Positions 29,159 through 38,340 of a stretch of 64,000 nucleotides of DNA are shown one piece after another. Where the stretch lies: the NCBI RefSeq assembly GCF_023073315.1, contig NZ_JADPJH010000026.1, positions 216,167 through 280,166 of the forward strand. Direction: 5' to 3'. Each line of letters starts with the position of its first letter. Within the stretch, counting starts at the first letter, position 1. Both the position numbers and the translations under genes were made by a program. The notes beneath the pieces were generated by a model. The model saw only the letters and a program-made list of their open reading frames with translations, ran no database searches and was not told where the DNA came from. The DNA is from Bradyrhizobium sp. 1 (GTDB taxonomy: Bacteria > Pseudomonadota > Alphaproteobacteria > Rhizobiales > Xanthobacteraceae).

Positions 29159-30082
29159 CTAGTTCTTCCGTTCGGCGACAAACCGCGCTGCGGCCTGCAG
29201 CACGACGGCGCGGTCGCCGAAGATCGACACTGCGCTGTCGGCGCGCGCGAGCAGGTCGCGCACGCGCTGCTTGGCGCCGTCGATGCCGAGCTGGGTGACG
29301 AAGGTGGTCTTGCCGAGCGCTGCATCGGCGCCGGCCGGCTTGCCGAGGGCTGCCGCATCGCCTTCGACGTCGAGCAGATCGTCGGCGATCTGGAAGGCTT
29401 CGCCGAGCGCGCGGCCGTAATCGTCGAGCGCCTGATATTCCTTTTGCGAGGCCTGGCCGAGGATCGCGCCGGCGATGCAGCCGTAGCGCAGCAGCGCGCC
29501 GGTCTTCATCTGCTGAATACGGGCGACATCGATCGGCTCGTTGCCACCAAAACGGCCCTCGCCGGCGAGATCGAGGATCTGGCCGCCCACCATGCCGCCG
29601 ATGCCGGCGCAGCGCGCCAGCGCGCGCGTCAGCAGCAGCCGCACATTGGCGTCGCGATGGATCTCGTCGCGGGTGATGATGTCGAAGGCGAGCGTCAGAA
29701 GGCCGTCGCCCGCGAGGATCGCGGTCGCGTCGTCGGTCTTCTTGTGCAGGGTGGGGCGGCCGCGACGCAGGTCCGAATTGTCCATCGCCGGCAGGTCGTC
29801 ATGGATCAGCGAGTAGCAGTGGATGCATTCGAGCGCCGCACCAGCAAGCAGCGCAGCTTCGCGCGACACGCCGAACACGGCCGCACTCTCGACCACCAGG
29901 AACGGCCGCAGGCGCTTGCCGCCGTTCAGGCTCGAATAGCGCATTGCGTCCATCAGTCGCTTGGGCCGGGCGATCTCATCGTGCAGGATGTCGTCCGACA
30001 GCAGGCGGCCAAGCAGGGCCTCGGTGTCATCAGCGGTCTTGTCCAGACGTTTGGCGAAATCGGACGGGGACGTGCCGGTCAT
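29159..30082 (-). CDS. ispA: Polyprenyl synthetase, probably farnesyl diphosphate synthase
   Basis: A 307-residue short-chain trans-prenyltransferase. The first aspartate-rich motif is DDLPAMDNSDLRRG, the second is DDLLDVEG, and GGKRLRP binds the allylic or isopentenyl diphosphate. The DDLPAMD form, with two extra residues, is typical of bacterial farnesyl diphosphate synthases. It would supply C15 units for hopanoids, quinones and undecaprenyl phosphate. The ATG at 30082 follows GGAG. It is divergent from mtgA. Confidence 0.9.
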   Translation of the reverse strand: MTGTSPSDFAKRLDKTADDTEALLGRLLSDDILHDEIARPKRLMDAMRYSSLNGGKRLRPFLVVESAAVFGVSREAALLAGAALECIHCYSLIHDDLPAMDNSDLRRGRPTLHKKTDDATAILAGDGLLTLAFDIITRDEIHRDANVRLLLTRALARCAGIGGMVGGQILDLAGEGRFGGNEPIDVARIQQMKTGALLRYGCIAGAILGQASQKEYQALDDYGRALGEAFQIADDLLDVEGDAAALGKPAGADAALGKTTFVTQLGIDGAKQRVRDLLARADSAVSIFGDRAVVLQAAARFVAERKN

Positions 30083-30243
30083 CAAGAAGGGCTCCAGAAC
30101 TAAAATTCGGCGGGACAATCCTTTATGCGCCCGTCCCAGTCAATCGTTTGGAAGGCCTAAAAAGTGCTGGAAAAGGCCCGAATTATCACAGACTTAATGG
30201 CCCAGCCCGTGGCCGCATTTCATTTTGCGCCGGAAAGGTTGAT

Positions 30244-30918
30244 TTGCGGATCGTCAAAACCCTTCTCCTGGTATTCGCGGTTGCGCTGCTCGCGCCTTAC
30301 GTGATTGCGCCGTTCTACCGCACCGGCCATCCGGTTTCGACGCTGATGGCCTGGCGTAGCTTGCGGGGCGCGCCGATGCAGCGGGAATGGATCGATCTGG
30401 CGGCGATGTCGCCTTATCTGCCGCGCTCGGTGGTGGCGGCCGAGGACGCCCATTTCTGCAAGCATCATGGCATCGACTGGGGCGCACTGCGCGAGGCCAT
30501 CGACGACGCCAAGGAGGACGGCACCGCCTTCCGGGGCGCCTCCACCATCACCCAGCAGGTGGCGAAAAACCTGTTCCTCTGGCAGGGCCGGGATTTCGTC
30601 CGCAAGGCTCTGGAATTCCCGCTGGCGCTGTGGATCGACTTCGTCCTGCCGAAGGCGCGGATCCTGGAAATTTACCTCAACATCGCCGAACTCGGCCCGC
30701 AGGGCCAGTTTGGCGTCGAGGCAGCCAGCGCCTATGCCTTCGGCAAATCGGCCGAGGACCTCTCGCCCCGGGAAGCGGCACTTTTAGCCTCGATCCTGCC
30801 GAATCCGGTCAAACGCAGCGCCCGGACCCCGGGGCCGGGCGTCCGGCGGCTGGCCGGGACCTATGTGGCAAGGGCGCAGGCCACCTCGCTTTCGACCTGC
30901 TGGCGGGAAAATCGCTGA
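30244..30918 (+). CDS. mtgA: Monofunctional biosynthetic peptidoglycan transglycosylase
   Basis: A 224-residue GT51 glycosyltransferase that polymerises lipid II into glycan strands at the inner membrane. One N-terminal membrane helix (about 5-25) is followed by the catalytic motif VVAAEDAHFCKHHGID (Glu as base) and GASTITQQVAKNLFL, the second conserved box. The start is a TTG at 30244 with GGAAAGG five bases ahead; the longer open frame has no good site. The length is normal for MtgA. Confidence 0.92.
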   Translation: MRIVKTLLLVFAVALLAPYVIAPFYRTGHPVSTLMAWRSLRGAPMQREWIDLAAMSPYLPRSVVAAEDAHFCKHHGIDWGALREAIDDAKEDGTAFRGASTITQQVAKNLFLWQGRDFVRKALEFPLALWIDFVLPKARILEIYLNIAELGPQGQFGVEAASAYAFGKSAEDLSPREAALLASILPNPVKRSARTPGPGVRRLAGTYVARAQATSLSTCWRENR

Positions 30919-31086
30919 TTTCGGGTCCTTTTCGGGCGTATTTTCCGGCCCAGAACCCTAGATTTAAGGTCTGCCTTCCTCTATAAGCCCGGCCTTGACT
31001 GGCATTCAGCTCGCCTCGGTTTGCGGGTGCTGAGCCGTCCCTTTGCGGACGATGCCCCGAAACACCAATCCCTAGAGGATATTGAA

Positions 31087-31269
31087 ATGGCCGTTCCGAG
31101 AAGAAAAACCTCGCCGTCGCGTCGTGGCATGCGCCGCTCGGCAGACGCCATCAAGAAGCCGACCTATGTGGAAGACAAGGACTCCGGCGAGCTCCGTCGT
31201 CCGCACCATCTCGACCTCAAGACCGGCATGTACAAGGGCCGTCAGGTCCTGAAGAAGAAAGAGTCCTGA
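31087..31269 (+). CDS. rpmF: 50S ribosomal protein L32
   Basis: A 60-residue basic protein with the L32 start MAVPRRKTSPSRRGMRRSAD and the HHLDLKTGMYKGRQVL tail. It lacks the CxxC pairs of zinc-binding L32 forms, which is the zinc-free type common in alphaproteobacteria. It usually precedes plsX/fabH in other bacteria, but here stands alone. Confidence 0.97.
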   Translation: MAVPRRKTSPSRRGMRRSADAIKKPTYVEDKDSGELRRPHHLDLKTGMYKGRQVLKKKES

Positions 31270-31415
31270 GTTTTAGGACCTTATTCTTTGGGCAGGATGA
31301 TTTCGCCTGCCTGATTTCGGCCACCCTATGAGATATGACAGTGACGGCGGCGGAGCCAATGCTTCGCTGCCGCATTGTCCTGTCCGGATATCTTGATCGA
31401 GAAGGCATTTCGCCG

Positions 31416-32057
31416 ATGGTCGGTTTCCCGCTGCTTTTGATTCCGCTCGCGGTCTACAACATCATCGCCTTCCTGATGCCGAGCGTGTCCTTTACGGACG
31501 TGCTGTTCAAGGTGCCGATGATTACGGGCGAGACCTGGCCGGTCACGCTCGCCGACTTGATGCTCGCCCTTGGCGTCGTGCTGCTGCTGCTCGAGGTGGT
31601 CAAAGGCGCGCGGCCCGGCGCGAAATTCCTGATGGATCATCTGTTGTCGCTGATCCTGTTCGGCGCAGCCGCGGCCGAATTCGTGATGTGGCCCAAATTC
31701 GGCAACTCCACTTTTTTCCTGCTGGTGCTGCTCGCGATGGCCGATTTCCTCGGCGGTATTGCCCAGCGCACGCGCCGCCGTGTCACCTATGTCGCCGAGA
31801 CAACAGTGCCGGCACCGCGCAAGGCCAAGCGCCAGGCCGAGCCACCGGCCGATGAAGTCGCGGCCGAGCCCAGGTTCGAGCCGGTGACCGCGCCAGCACC
31901 GGTCGCGCCACCCGCGCCTACTGCGCAGTCGGTTGCCGAATCCGTGCTGATGGATCATCCCGCGCCGAAGCCGCTGATCCCACCCTCGCCGGAAATTCCT
32001 TCACCGGATTTGCAGCCGGGCAACGGCACGCCGTCCTCGCCCGATACGCTGCGCTGA
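31416..32057 (+). CDS. Conserved membrane protein with proline-rich tail
   Basis: A 213-residue protein. Four predicted membrane helices occupy about residues 5-115 (LLLIPLAVYNIIAFL, LADLMLALGVVLLLLEVV, LLSLILFGAAAAEFVMW, FFLLVLLAMADFLGGI). A proline/alanine-rich cytoplasmic or periplasmic tail follows. I place the start at the ATG at 31416 because the first helix begins there; an upstream ATG at 31335 adds 27 polar residues. The function is unknown. Confidence 0.75.
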   Translation: MVGFPLLLIPLAVYNIIAFLMPSVSFTDVLFKVPMITGETWPVTLADLMLALGVVLLLLEVVKGARPGAKFLMDHLLSLILFGAAAAEFVMWPKFGNSTFFLLVLLAMADFLGGIAQRTRRRVTYVAETTVPAPRKAKRQAEPPADEVAAEPRFEPVTAPAPVAPPAPTAQSVAESVLMDHPAPKPLIPPSPEIPSPDLQPGNGTPSSPDTLR

Positions 32058-32063
32058 TTGACT

Positions 32064-32333
32064 TCAAGCCACCTGCCGCGTGCGCGCGGTAACGCTCGGC
32101 AGAGGGCGTTTGCCGCCATAGGCCATTTGCGCATCTTCCGAGGACGCCCGCCGGAGCCGGCTGGTCTGGGGCAGCTGCTCGGCATTGGCGATGAGCTGGG
32201 TGACGAAGCTCGGATCCGGGCGCGGCAGTGGGGCCTTGTTGACCCACTGCAATGTCGGGATCATCGGCACCAGGGCCGTGCCCGTGCCGTTCGCCGCCTC
32301 GTCCAATCGATCAGTACTCAACATCGCTATCAC
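32064..32333 (-). CDS. Small conserved hypothetical protein
   Basis: Up to 89 residues; a second ATG at 32324 gives 86. The C-terminal half (FVTQLIANAEQLPQTSRLRRASSEDAQMAYGG) looks like a short motif that I recall from many alphaproteobacterial small proteins, which is why I keep it as a real gene. No membrane segment, no catalytic motif. It is convergent with the membrane protein, with six bases between the stops. Confidence 0.55.
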   Translation of the reverse strand: MIAMLSTDRLDEAANGTGTALVPMIPTLQWVNKAPLPRPDPSFVTQLIANAEQLPQTSRLRRASSEDAQMAYGGKRPLPSVTARTRQVA

Positions 32334-32503
32334 CGTTGATCCGGTGAGCCTGTCGCGTTTCGGGACGCGGGCGCCGGGTGCGTGTCAGTACTCGCAAGGC
32401 CTATGCCGGACGGGCCGGTTTGGTTCCCTTGCCCCTTCACAACGTGGTTTCCAAATTGTTTATGAACTTTGCCTAGGGTCGGAGGCGAATCTGGCCGTAT
32501 TCT

Positions 32504-34240
32504 GTGCCGGCTCAGGACTACCCGCTGTCCCGAAACGAGGCGATTTTGACCCCTGCATTGCCGCAAGCCTCCGACATCCTCGCTGCCCTCGGCCAGGCCG
32601 TTTTCGTCTGGGACATCGCCAACGACGCCATCGTGTGGGGCGACCAGGTTACTAGCGTCTTCCCCGGCATCCCCGCCGAGCGGCTCGCGACCGGCGCCGA
32701 ATTCGCCAAGCTGATCGAGCCCGTGCAAACGCTCCGAACCGCCGCGCTGGCGCAGACCTCCCCCGTGCACGGTGCCGACGGCACGCCTTACCGGGTCGAG
32801 TACGGCGTGCGCATGAGCGCCGCCGATCCCGTGGTCTGGATCGAGGAGACCGGCCGCTGGTTTGCCGGTCCCGACGGCCGCCCTACGCGTGCGATTGGCT
32901 CCGTTCGCATCAACAATGAGCGTCATGCCCGCGACGAAGAGCTGACGAAGCTCGCCCGGCTCGATCCTCTCACCGGCGAGCTCAACCGCTCGCATCTGAT
33001 TGCGGCGCTGGCCGAGGCGATCGAGGAGACGACCCGCTTCCGCTCGACAGCAGCCTTCATGCTGGTCGGCATCGATCACCTCGCCCGCGTCAACGACGCC
33101 TTCGGCTTCGACGTCGCCGACGCCGTGATTCTCGACATCGGCAAACGCATCCGCGCGCGCCTGCGCGGCGGCGACGTACTCGGGCGCTTTTCCGGCAACA
33201 AGTTTGGCCTGATCCTGAAGAACTGCACCATTGACGACATGAACGTCGCCGCTGAGCGTTTCCTTGCCGGCATCCGCGACGAGGTGGTGCCGACGAAATC
33301 CGGTCCGGTCTCGGTCACGGCCTCGATCGGCGCGGTCAGCCTGCCGCGCTACGCCCGCAACACCGACGAGGCGGTCAACCGTGCCCATGAGACGTTGGAC
33401 GCCGCCAAGCGCCGCCGCGCCGGCTCGTTTGCGACCTGGCGTCCGGATGCCACGCGCGATGCGCAGCGCCGCGTCAACATCCGCGTCACCGACGAGATCG
33501 TCACCGCGCTGAACGAGCGCCGCATCAAGCTCGCCTATGAGCCGGTGGTTGCGGCCGCCTCACGCGAGCGCGCGTTCCATGAATGCCTGGTGCGGATGGA
33601 CCAGGGCGACGGCCAGGTGCTGCTCGCGCCCGACATCGTGCCGGTCGCCGAACGGCTCGGCCTGATCCGCCTCGTCGATCACCGCGTGCTCGAGCTCGTG
33701 GTTGCCGAGCTCGCGGCCGCGCCCGACATCCGCCTCAGCCTCAACATCTCGCCTGATACGACCATGGATCCGGATTGGTGGGCGGGCATCGAATCGCTGA
33801 TGCAGGCCCATCCCGGCGTCGCCGAGCGGCTGATCGTCGAGATCACCGAGACGGTTGCGATCCAGGACATCGACGACGTGCGCGGCTTCGTCACGCGGCT
33901 GAAGAACTTCGGCAGCCGCATCGCCATCGACGATTTCGGCGCCGGCTACACCTCGTTCCGCAATCTGCGCAAGCTCGGCGTCGACATCGTCAAGATCGAC
34001 GGCGCTTTCGTGCAGAACATCACCCGTTCCGCCGACGACCGCGCCTTCGTGCAGACCCTGATCGACCTCGCCCGCCGCCTCGACATCAAGACGGTCGCCG
34101 AATGGGTGCAGGACGAGGAGGCCGCAAACATGCTGCGCGACTGGGGCTGCGACTACATCCAGGGCAGGTTGATCGGGCTGGCCTCAGCCGAGCGCCCATG
34201 GGCCGCGGTGTCGGATAGTGTGTTTCCGGCGGCGGGGTAG
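32504..34240 (+). CDS. Cyclic-di-GMP phosphodiesterase with degenerate GGDEF domain
   Basis: A 578-residue protein: PAS-like sensor (about 20-140), GGDEF-like domain (about 150-310) and EAL domain (about 325-565). The cyclase signature is FSGNKFG in place of GGDEF, so synthesis should be lost. The EAL site is kept: ExLxR in HECLVR, N in LNIS, E in EITET, DD in IDDFGAGYTS, K in VKIDGAF, E in VAEWV and Q in YIQGRL. It should therefore hydrolyse cyclic-di-GMP. A GTG at 32504 opens the frame; a TTG at 32546 with GAGG upstream may be the true start. Confidence 0.85.
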   Translation: MPAQDYPLSRNEAILTPALPQASDILAALGQAVFVWDIANDAIVWGDQVTSVFPGIPAERLATGAEFAKLIEPVQTLRTAALAQTSPVHGADGTPYRVEYGVRMSAADPVVWIEETGRWFAGPDGRPTRAIGSVRINNERHARDEELTKLARLDPLTGELNRSHLIAALAEAIEETTRFRSTAAFMLVGIDHLARVNDAFGFDVADAVILDIGKRIRARLRGGDVLGRFSGNKFGLILKNCTIDDMNVAAERFLAGIRDEVVPTKSGPVSVTASIGAVSLPRYARNTDEAVNRAHETLDAAKRRRAGSFATWRPDATRDAQRRVNIRVTDEIVTALNERRIKLAYEPVVAAASRERAFHECLVRMDQGDGQVLLAPDIVPVAERLGLIRLVDHRVLELVVAELAAAPDIRLSLNISPDTTMDPDWWAGIESLMQAHPGVAERLIVEITETVAIQDIDDVRGFVTRLKNFGSRIAIDDFGAGYTSFRNLRKLGVDIVKIDGAFVQNITRSADDRAFVQTLIDLARRLDIKTVAEWVQDEEAANMLRDWGCDYIQGRLIGLASAERPWAAVSDSVFPAAG

Positions 34241-34366
34241 GGCTTCGTCGCCGCATCGGTGAGAGACTTTACCGGCCTGCCAAAATTCCCTTTGAAATCA
34301 ACCCCCTCTCTACTGTGCATGGGGTTGTTTTCGTGAAACCTCACGAGGGGAGCGGGAACAGCCGGA

Positions 34367-37234
34367 TTACGCCACCCTTCGAACCGCGTTCAGCGTCTCG
34401 ATGGTGCGCCCCACCTCGGCCGCCGGGCAGGGCCTGCCGAAATAATATCCCTGCACCGCGGTACAGCCGCATTCGCGGACGAAGTCGAGCTGCTCGATCG
34501 TCTCGACACCCTCCGCCGTGGTCTCGACGCCGAGCACGGAGCCGAGGCTGGCAATGGTGCGAACGATGGCGACACTCTCCGGGCTTTCGCCGAGCGTGCC
34601 GACAAAGGAGCGGTCGATCTTGATGCGGTCGAACGGAAATTTGCGCAGATAGCTGAGCGAGGAATAGCCGACGCCGAAATCGTCGAGGCTGACGCGCACC
34701 CCTAGCGCGCGGAGCTGATGCAGGATCTCGATCGTGGCCTCGCTGTCGTCGAGCAGCGCAGTCTCGGTGACCTCGAGCTCGAGCCGCCGCGGCGGTAGCC
34801 CCGCTTCGGCAAGCGCGCTCGTCACCATCGTCACCAGCCCGCGCGCGCGGAATTGCACCGGCGACAGGTTCACCGCGACGGTGACATCCGGCCACGAGGC
34901 GGCGGTCGCGCAGGCCGTGCGCAGCACCCATTCGCCGATCGGAACGATCAGCCCGTTTTCTTCGGCGATCGGAATGAATTCCGCCGGCGAGACCAAGCCA
35001 CGCGAGGGATGTTTCCAGCGCAGCAGCGCCTCGAAGCCGGTGAGCTCGGTGGTGTCGAGCCGCACCTGCGGCTGGAACACCAGGTGGAATTCATTGGCCT
35101 CCAGCGCGCCGCGCAGATCGTACTCCAGCGCGTGCCGACTGCGCGCATGTTCCTCCATCTCGGGCTCGAACAGCTGATAGGCGCCGCGTCCCTTGGCCTT
35201 GGTCTGGTACAGCGCGAGGTCCGCGCATTTCATCAGCTCGTCGGCATCGAGCCCGTGGTCGGGCGCGATCGCGATGCCGACGGAGACGCCGACGTGGATC
35301 GATTGGCTTTCCAGTGGCGGCGGATGGCCGATGATCTCGACCAGGCGGCGAGCGAGCCGTTCGGCCGATTGCGGCTGCGGTCCGCGCTGGAGCACAGCGA
35401 ACTCGTCGCCGCCGAGGCGCGCAACGGTGTCGTGCTCGCCGACATTCTCCTTCAGGCGCGCGGCGACCCAGCGCAGCAGCCGGTCGCCGGCGGCGTGGCC
35501 GAGGCGGTCGTTGACGGTCTTGAAATTGTCGAGGTCGAAGCACAGCACGGCCATGGCGCCGCCGGCGATCGCGACCTGGTTCAGCCCCTCGCCCATCTTC
35601 TCGCGGAACAGCGTGCGGTTGGGCAAGTCAGTCAGGGAGTCGTGCCGCGCCATGTGCGCGACGCGGGCCTGCGCCTTGTGGCGCTCGGTGACGTCCTCAT
35701 AGGTGACGACCCAGCCACCGAGCTCCATCCGCTTGTGATTGAGCTTGATGATGCGGCCGTCGGTCAGATGGCGGTGCAGCGTGTGCTCGCCCTCGCGTAA
35801 CCGCTCGACATAGTCGGCGTAGATCTTCGCGCCCGTCATGTTCGGATGGATGCCGAGATCGCAGCTGTGCTCCATGATCTCGCGCATCGAGACGCCCGGC
35901 TTCACGATGTCGGGCGACAGGCCGTACATCTCGATATAGCGGCGATTGCAGACGATCACGCGCAGGCTCGAATCGAGCATGCAGAGGCCCTGGCTCATGT
36001 TGTTCAGCGCCGCGTCGAAGCGCCGGTACTGCTCGCTCAGTTCCTCGACTGCGTGCTCGCGCTCGGTGATGTCTTCGTAGGTCGCGACGAAGCCGCCTTC
36101 GGGCAGCGCGCAGTAACGCACCGAGATGATGGTGCCATTCGTCATGCTTCGGCGCATCGCGGAGGAATCGCGGTCCGCGATCCGCGCGCTGGCGGCTTCC
36201 AGGACCTGCTGCGGGGTGTATTCCGAAGAGAACGCGCCGTTCGTCATCGATCGCTCGATCAGCTCGCCGAGATGCGTGCCGGGCCTGGTCTCTTCCGGCG
36301 ACAGCCGGTAGATCTTGCGGTAGGTGTTGTTGCAGACGCGCAGGCGCATGTCGCTGTCGTAGAAGGCGAGCCCGTGCGCCATGTTCTCCAGCGCGGCGTC
36401 GAGCATGAAATTCTGCTGCCTCAGCGTCTCCTCGTATTGCAGCCGTTCGGTGACGTCTTCATGCACGGTGACCCAGCCGCCGTCGGGCAGGAAGCGGGAG
36501 ACCGCCTGTACCATCCGCCCGTCGTAGCGCATCACCAGCAGGGTCTTTGCCTTCCTGCTGCGCACGTCCTCCAGGCGCGTGTCGTGGAACTCGTCGGCCG
36601 ACATGCCCGGCATGTTGCCGCGCGAGAGCCAATGGTCGATGGTCGTGTCGTGGGCGACGCCCGGCTTCACGATGTCGGGGTCTAGGTCGTAGAGGTTCAG
36701 GAAGCGCTCGTTGCAGACGACGATGCGGCTGTCGGAATCATACATGATGAGACCGTGCGACATGTTGGCGAGTGCATGCTGGCTGCGCTCGGTCTGCACG
36801 CTCAATTCCGCCTCGAGCCGGGCGAGGCGGCTGACGTCGTCGCAGATCGTCATCCAGCCGCCGCCGGGAAGCGGCTTCAGCTCGAGCGTGATGACAAGGC
36901 CGCTTGCGAGCGTCTGTCGGGTGCGGAATGGCTCTCCGGCCGCGATCAAGGCAATGCGCTTGGCGTAGAGCGCATCGACTTCCCCTGCGGGGATGTTGCC
37001 GAGCGCGACGCTGTGACCGAGTACGTCACGATAGCGGGTCCCGACCCGCACTATCTCGGCCGACATGTTGAACAGCGTGAAGTAGCGCTGGTTGACCAGT
37101 ACGATCCGGTTGTCGGCGTCGTAGACGCAGACACCCTGCTCCATATGGTCGAGCGCAAGCTGGCTCAGTCCGACGAGGGCCTGCGGGCCTTCTTCGCGGC
37201 GTGCACCAAGCTCGTTGTCGCTGGTCGACGTCAT
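34367..37234 (-). CDS. Four-PAS GGDEF-EAL cyclic-di-GMP protein
   Basis: A 955-residue cytoplasmic protein. Four tandem PAS domains of about 120 residues each (about 25-145, 150-270, 275-400, 405-525) share an N-x-M-x-x-G-L-x-x-x-D start and a C-N-x-x-Y core. A GGDEF domain with intact LGGDEFAVL follows; the usual inhibitory RxxD is GEHD here, so product feedback may be absent. The EAL domain has GFEALLRW, DDFGVGYSS, KIDRSFV and AEGVET, all intact. Both synthesis and breakdown are possible, switched by the PAS inputs. The ATG at 37234 is chosen over an 18-residue longer form. It is convergent with the phosphodiesterase gene. Confidence 0.9.
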   Translation of the reverse strand: MTSTSDNELGARREEGPQALVGLSQLALDHMEQGVCVYDADNRIVLVNQRYFTLFNMSAEIVRVGTRYRDVLGHSVALGNIPAGEVDALYAKRIALIAAGEPFRTRQTLASGLVITLELKPLPGGGWMTICDDVSRLARLEAELSVQTERSQHALANMSHGLIMYDSDSRIVVCNERFLNLYDLDPDIVKPGVAHDTTIDHWLSRGNMPGMSADEFHDTRLEDVRSRKAKTLLVMRYDGRMVQAVSRFLPDGGWVTVHEDVTERLQYEETLRQQNFMLDAALENMAHGLAFYDSDMRLRVCNNTYRKIYRLSPEETRPGTHLGELIERSMTNGAFSSEYTPQQVLEAASARIADRDSSAMRRSMTNGTIISVRYCALPEGGFVATYEDITEREHAVEELSEQYRRFDAALNNMSQGLCMLDSSLRVIVCNRRYIEMYGLSPDIVKPGVSMREIMEHSCDLGIHPNMTGAKIYADYVERLREGEHTLHRHLTDGRIIKLNHKRMELGGWVVTYEDVTERHKAQARVAHMARHDSLTDLPNRTLFREKMGEGLNQVAIAGGAMAVLCFDLDNFKTVNDRLGHAAGDRLLRWVAARLKENVGEHDTVARLGGDEFAVLQRGPQPQSAERLARRLVEIIGHPPPLESQSIHVGVSVGIAIAPDHGLDADELMKCADLALYQTKAKGRGAYQLFEPEMEEHARSRHALEYDLRGALEANEFHLVFQPQVRLDTTELTGFEALLRWKHPSRGLVSPAEFIPIAEENGLIVPIGEWVLRTACATAASWPDVTVAVNLSPVQFRARGLVTMVTSALAEAGLPPRRLELEVTETALLDDSEATIEILHQLRALGVRVSLDDFGVGYSSLSYLRKFPFDRIKIDRSFVGTLGESPESVAIVRTIASLGSVLGVETTAEGVETIEQLDFVRECGCTAVQGYYFGRPCPAAEVGRTIETLNAVRRVA

Positions 37235-37428
37235 GGGATCGGCGGTGTCTCGGCGGGCAATAGACTTAACCCAACGTAATTCAGCCACCGAGCGTAGCGA
37301 AGAGGCCGGAAAATTCCCTTAAGCGCAGTAGTTTACGGAGGGTGACCGACGGTGGAGAGATGCGTGCGTCGGCGCGCAAGTGTCAGAGTGTCTGCAAGCC
37401 AGAGTTGGTCCGGGCTACAAGTGGGCCG

Positions 37429-38304
37429 CTACGGCCCGTACAGCACGAGCTCGGTATCGGTGAGGTCGGCGAGCCGCGGCCGGTGCGGGCCCTTGAAATA
37501 TTTGCGGCCGCGCCGCTCGGTATAAATGCCGACGAGGCCGGGAATCGGGCCGTTGGCGTCGATCGCCACCGAGATCTTGCCGAGCCGCAGCAGCAACCGG
37601 CCGATGCGGCCGGCGCAGGCGGTGTATTCGGCGGCGCTACGGCAGTAGATCAGCTTCATTGCAGGCGGTGCAATGAAACCGCGGCGGATGCGCACTGGTT
37701 GCAGGATGAAGGGAAACGTACCCTTCGGCGTACGGCAGACCAGGCTGAGGCAATTGTAGCGCGCGTGCCGCGTCAGCAGCTCGGTCTCGGCTTCGGAGAG
37801 CCCCTCGATCGTCTTGGCGTGGGGTGAGATCACCTCGATCTTGCTCCAGCGCGGGGCGCGCGCCAGCGCAGGCACCGAGAAGAAGATGCCGCGGCAATAG
37901 GCGCGAAAACCCTGGGTCTCGATGATCGGCCAGGTCCACGTCGCCGGGCTGATGTTGAGGTAGGTGACGTCCTTGTGCCGCTGCGCGATCTTGGTCAGCA
38001 ACGGCGCATAGTTGCGATAGGCCGGATCGACATACCAGCTCGACAAATTGCAATGGATGGCGGTCTCTTCGCCGTCCTTTCGCGCCGTGTAGATCAGCAG
38101 CAGCACGCCGACCGGCGTGCCGTCATTGTCGAGCATGTAGCCGAAGCGCGGATAGCCCTCCGGCACGGGCCGGAAAGCCTGCCGGCGTAGGCCCTGGATC
38201 CAATAGTTGCGCGAGCGGCCCACGAAGCCGCGCGTCAACAGGTCCGCGACCGCATCGACGTCGGCTTCGGTGATCTCGCGGCATCGGACCTTGGTGTGGA
38301 TCAC
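37429..38304 (-). CDS. GNAT-fold acyltransferase of the aminoacyl-carrier-protein operon
   Basis: A 291-residue protein. The N-terminal half is a GNAT acyltransferase (REITEADVDAVADLLTRGF, PVGVLLLIY, LSSWYVDPAYRNYAPLLTKIA). The second half is less conserved (FPFILQPVRIRRGF, LVLYGP ending). GNAT proteins move acyl groups from thioesters to amines or hydroxyls. It is the last gene of a minus-strand operon with the carrier-protein ligase (36-base gap) and the flavoprotein, so an aminoacyl or modified aminoacyl thioester on the carrier protein is a reasonable donor. The acceptor is unknown. Confidence 0.75.
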   Translation of the reverse strand: MIHTKVRCREITEADVDAVADLLTRGFVGRSRNYWIQGLRRQAFRPVPEGYPRFGYMLDNDGTPVGVLLLIYTARKDGEETAIHCNLSSWYVDPAYRNYAPLLTKIAQRHKDVTYLNISPATWTWPIIETQGFRAYCRGIFFSVPALARAPRWSKIEVISPHAKTIEGLSEAETELLTRHARYNCLSLVCRTPKGTFPFILQPVRIRRGFIAPPAMKLIYCRSAAEYTACAGRIGRLLLRLGKISVAIDANGPIPGLVGIYTERRGRKYFKGPHRPRLADLTDTELVLYGP

Positions 38305-38340
38305 GCTCGTCTTGCCCGTAGAAATGGTCGGCCTCTTATC

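Noticed and set aside
31265..31320. Stem GGCAGG/CCTGCC after rpmF considered as a terminator
   Set aside because: Only a six-base stem with a long loop and no T-run.
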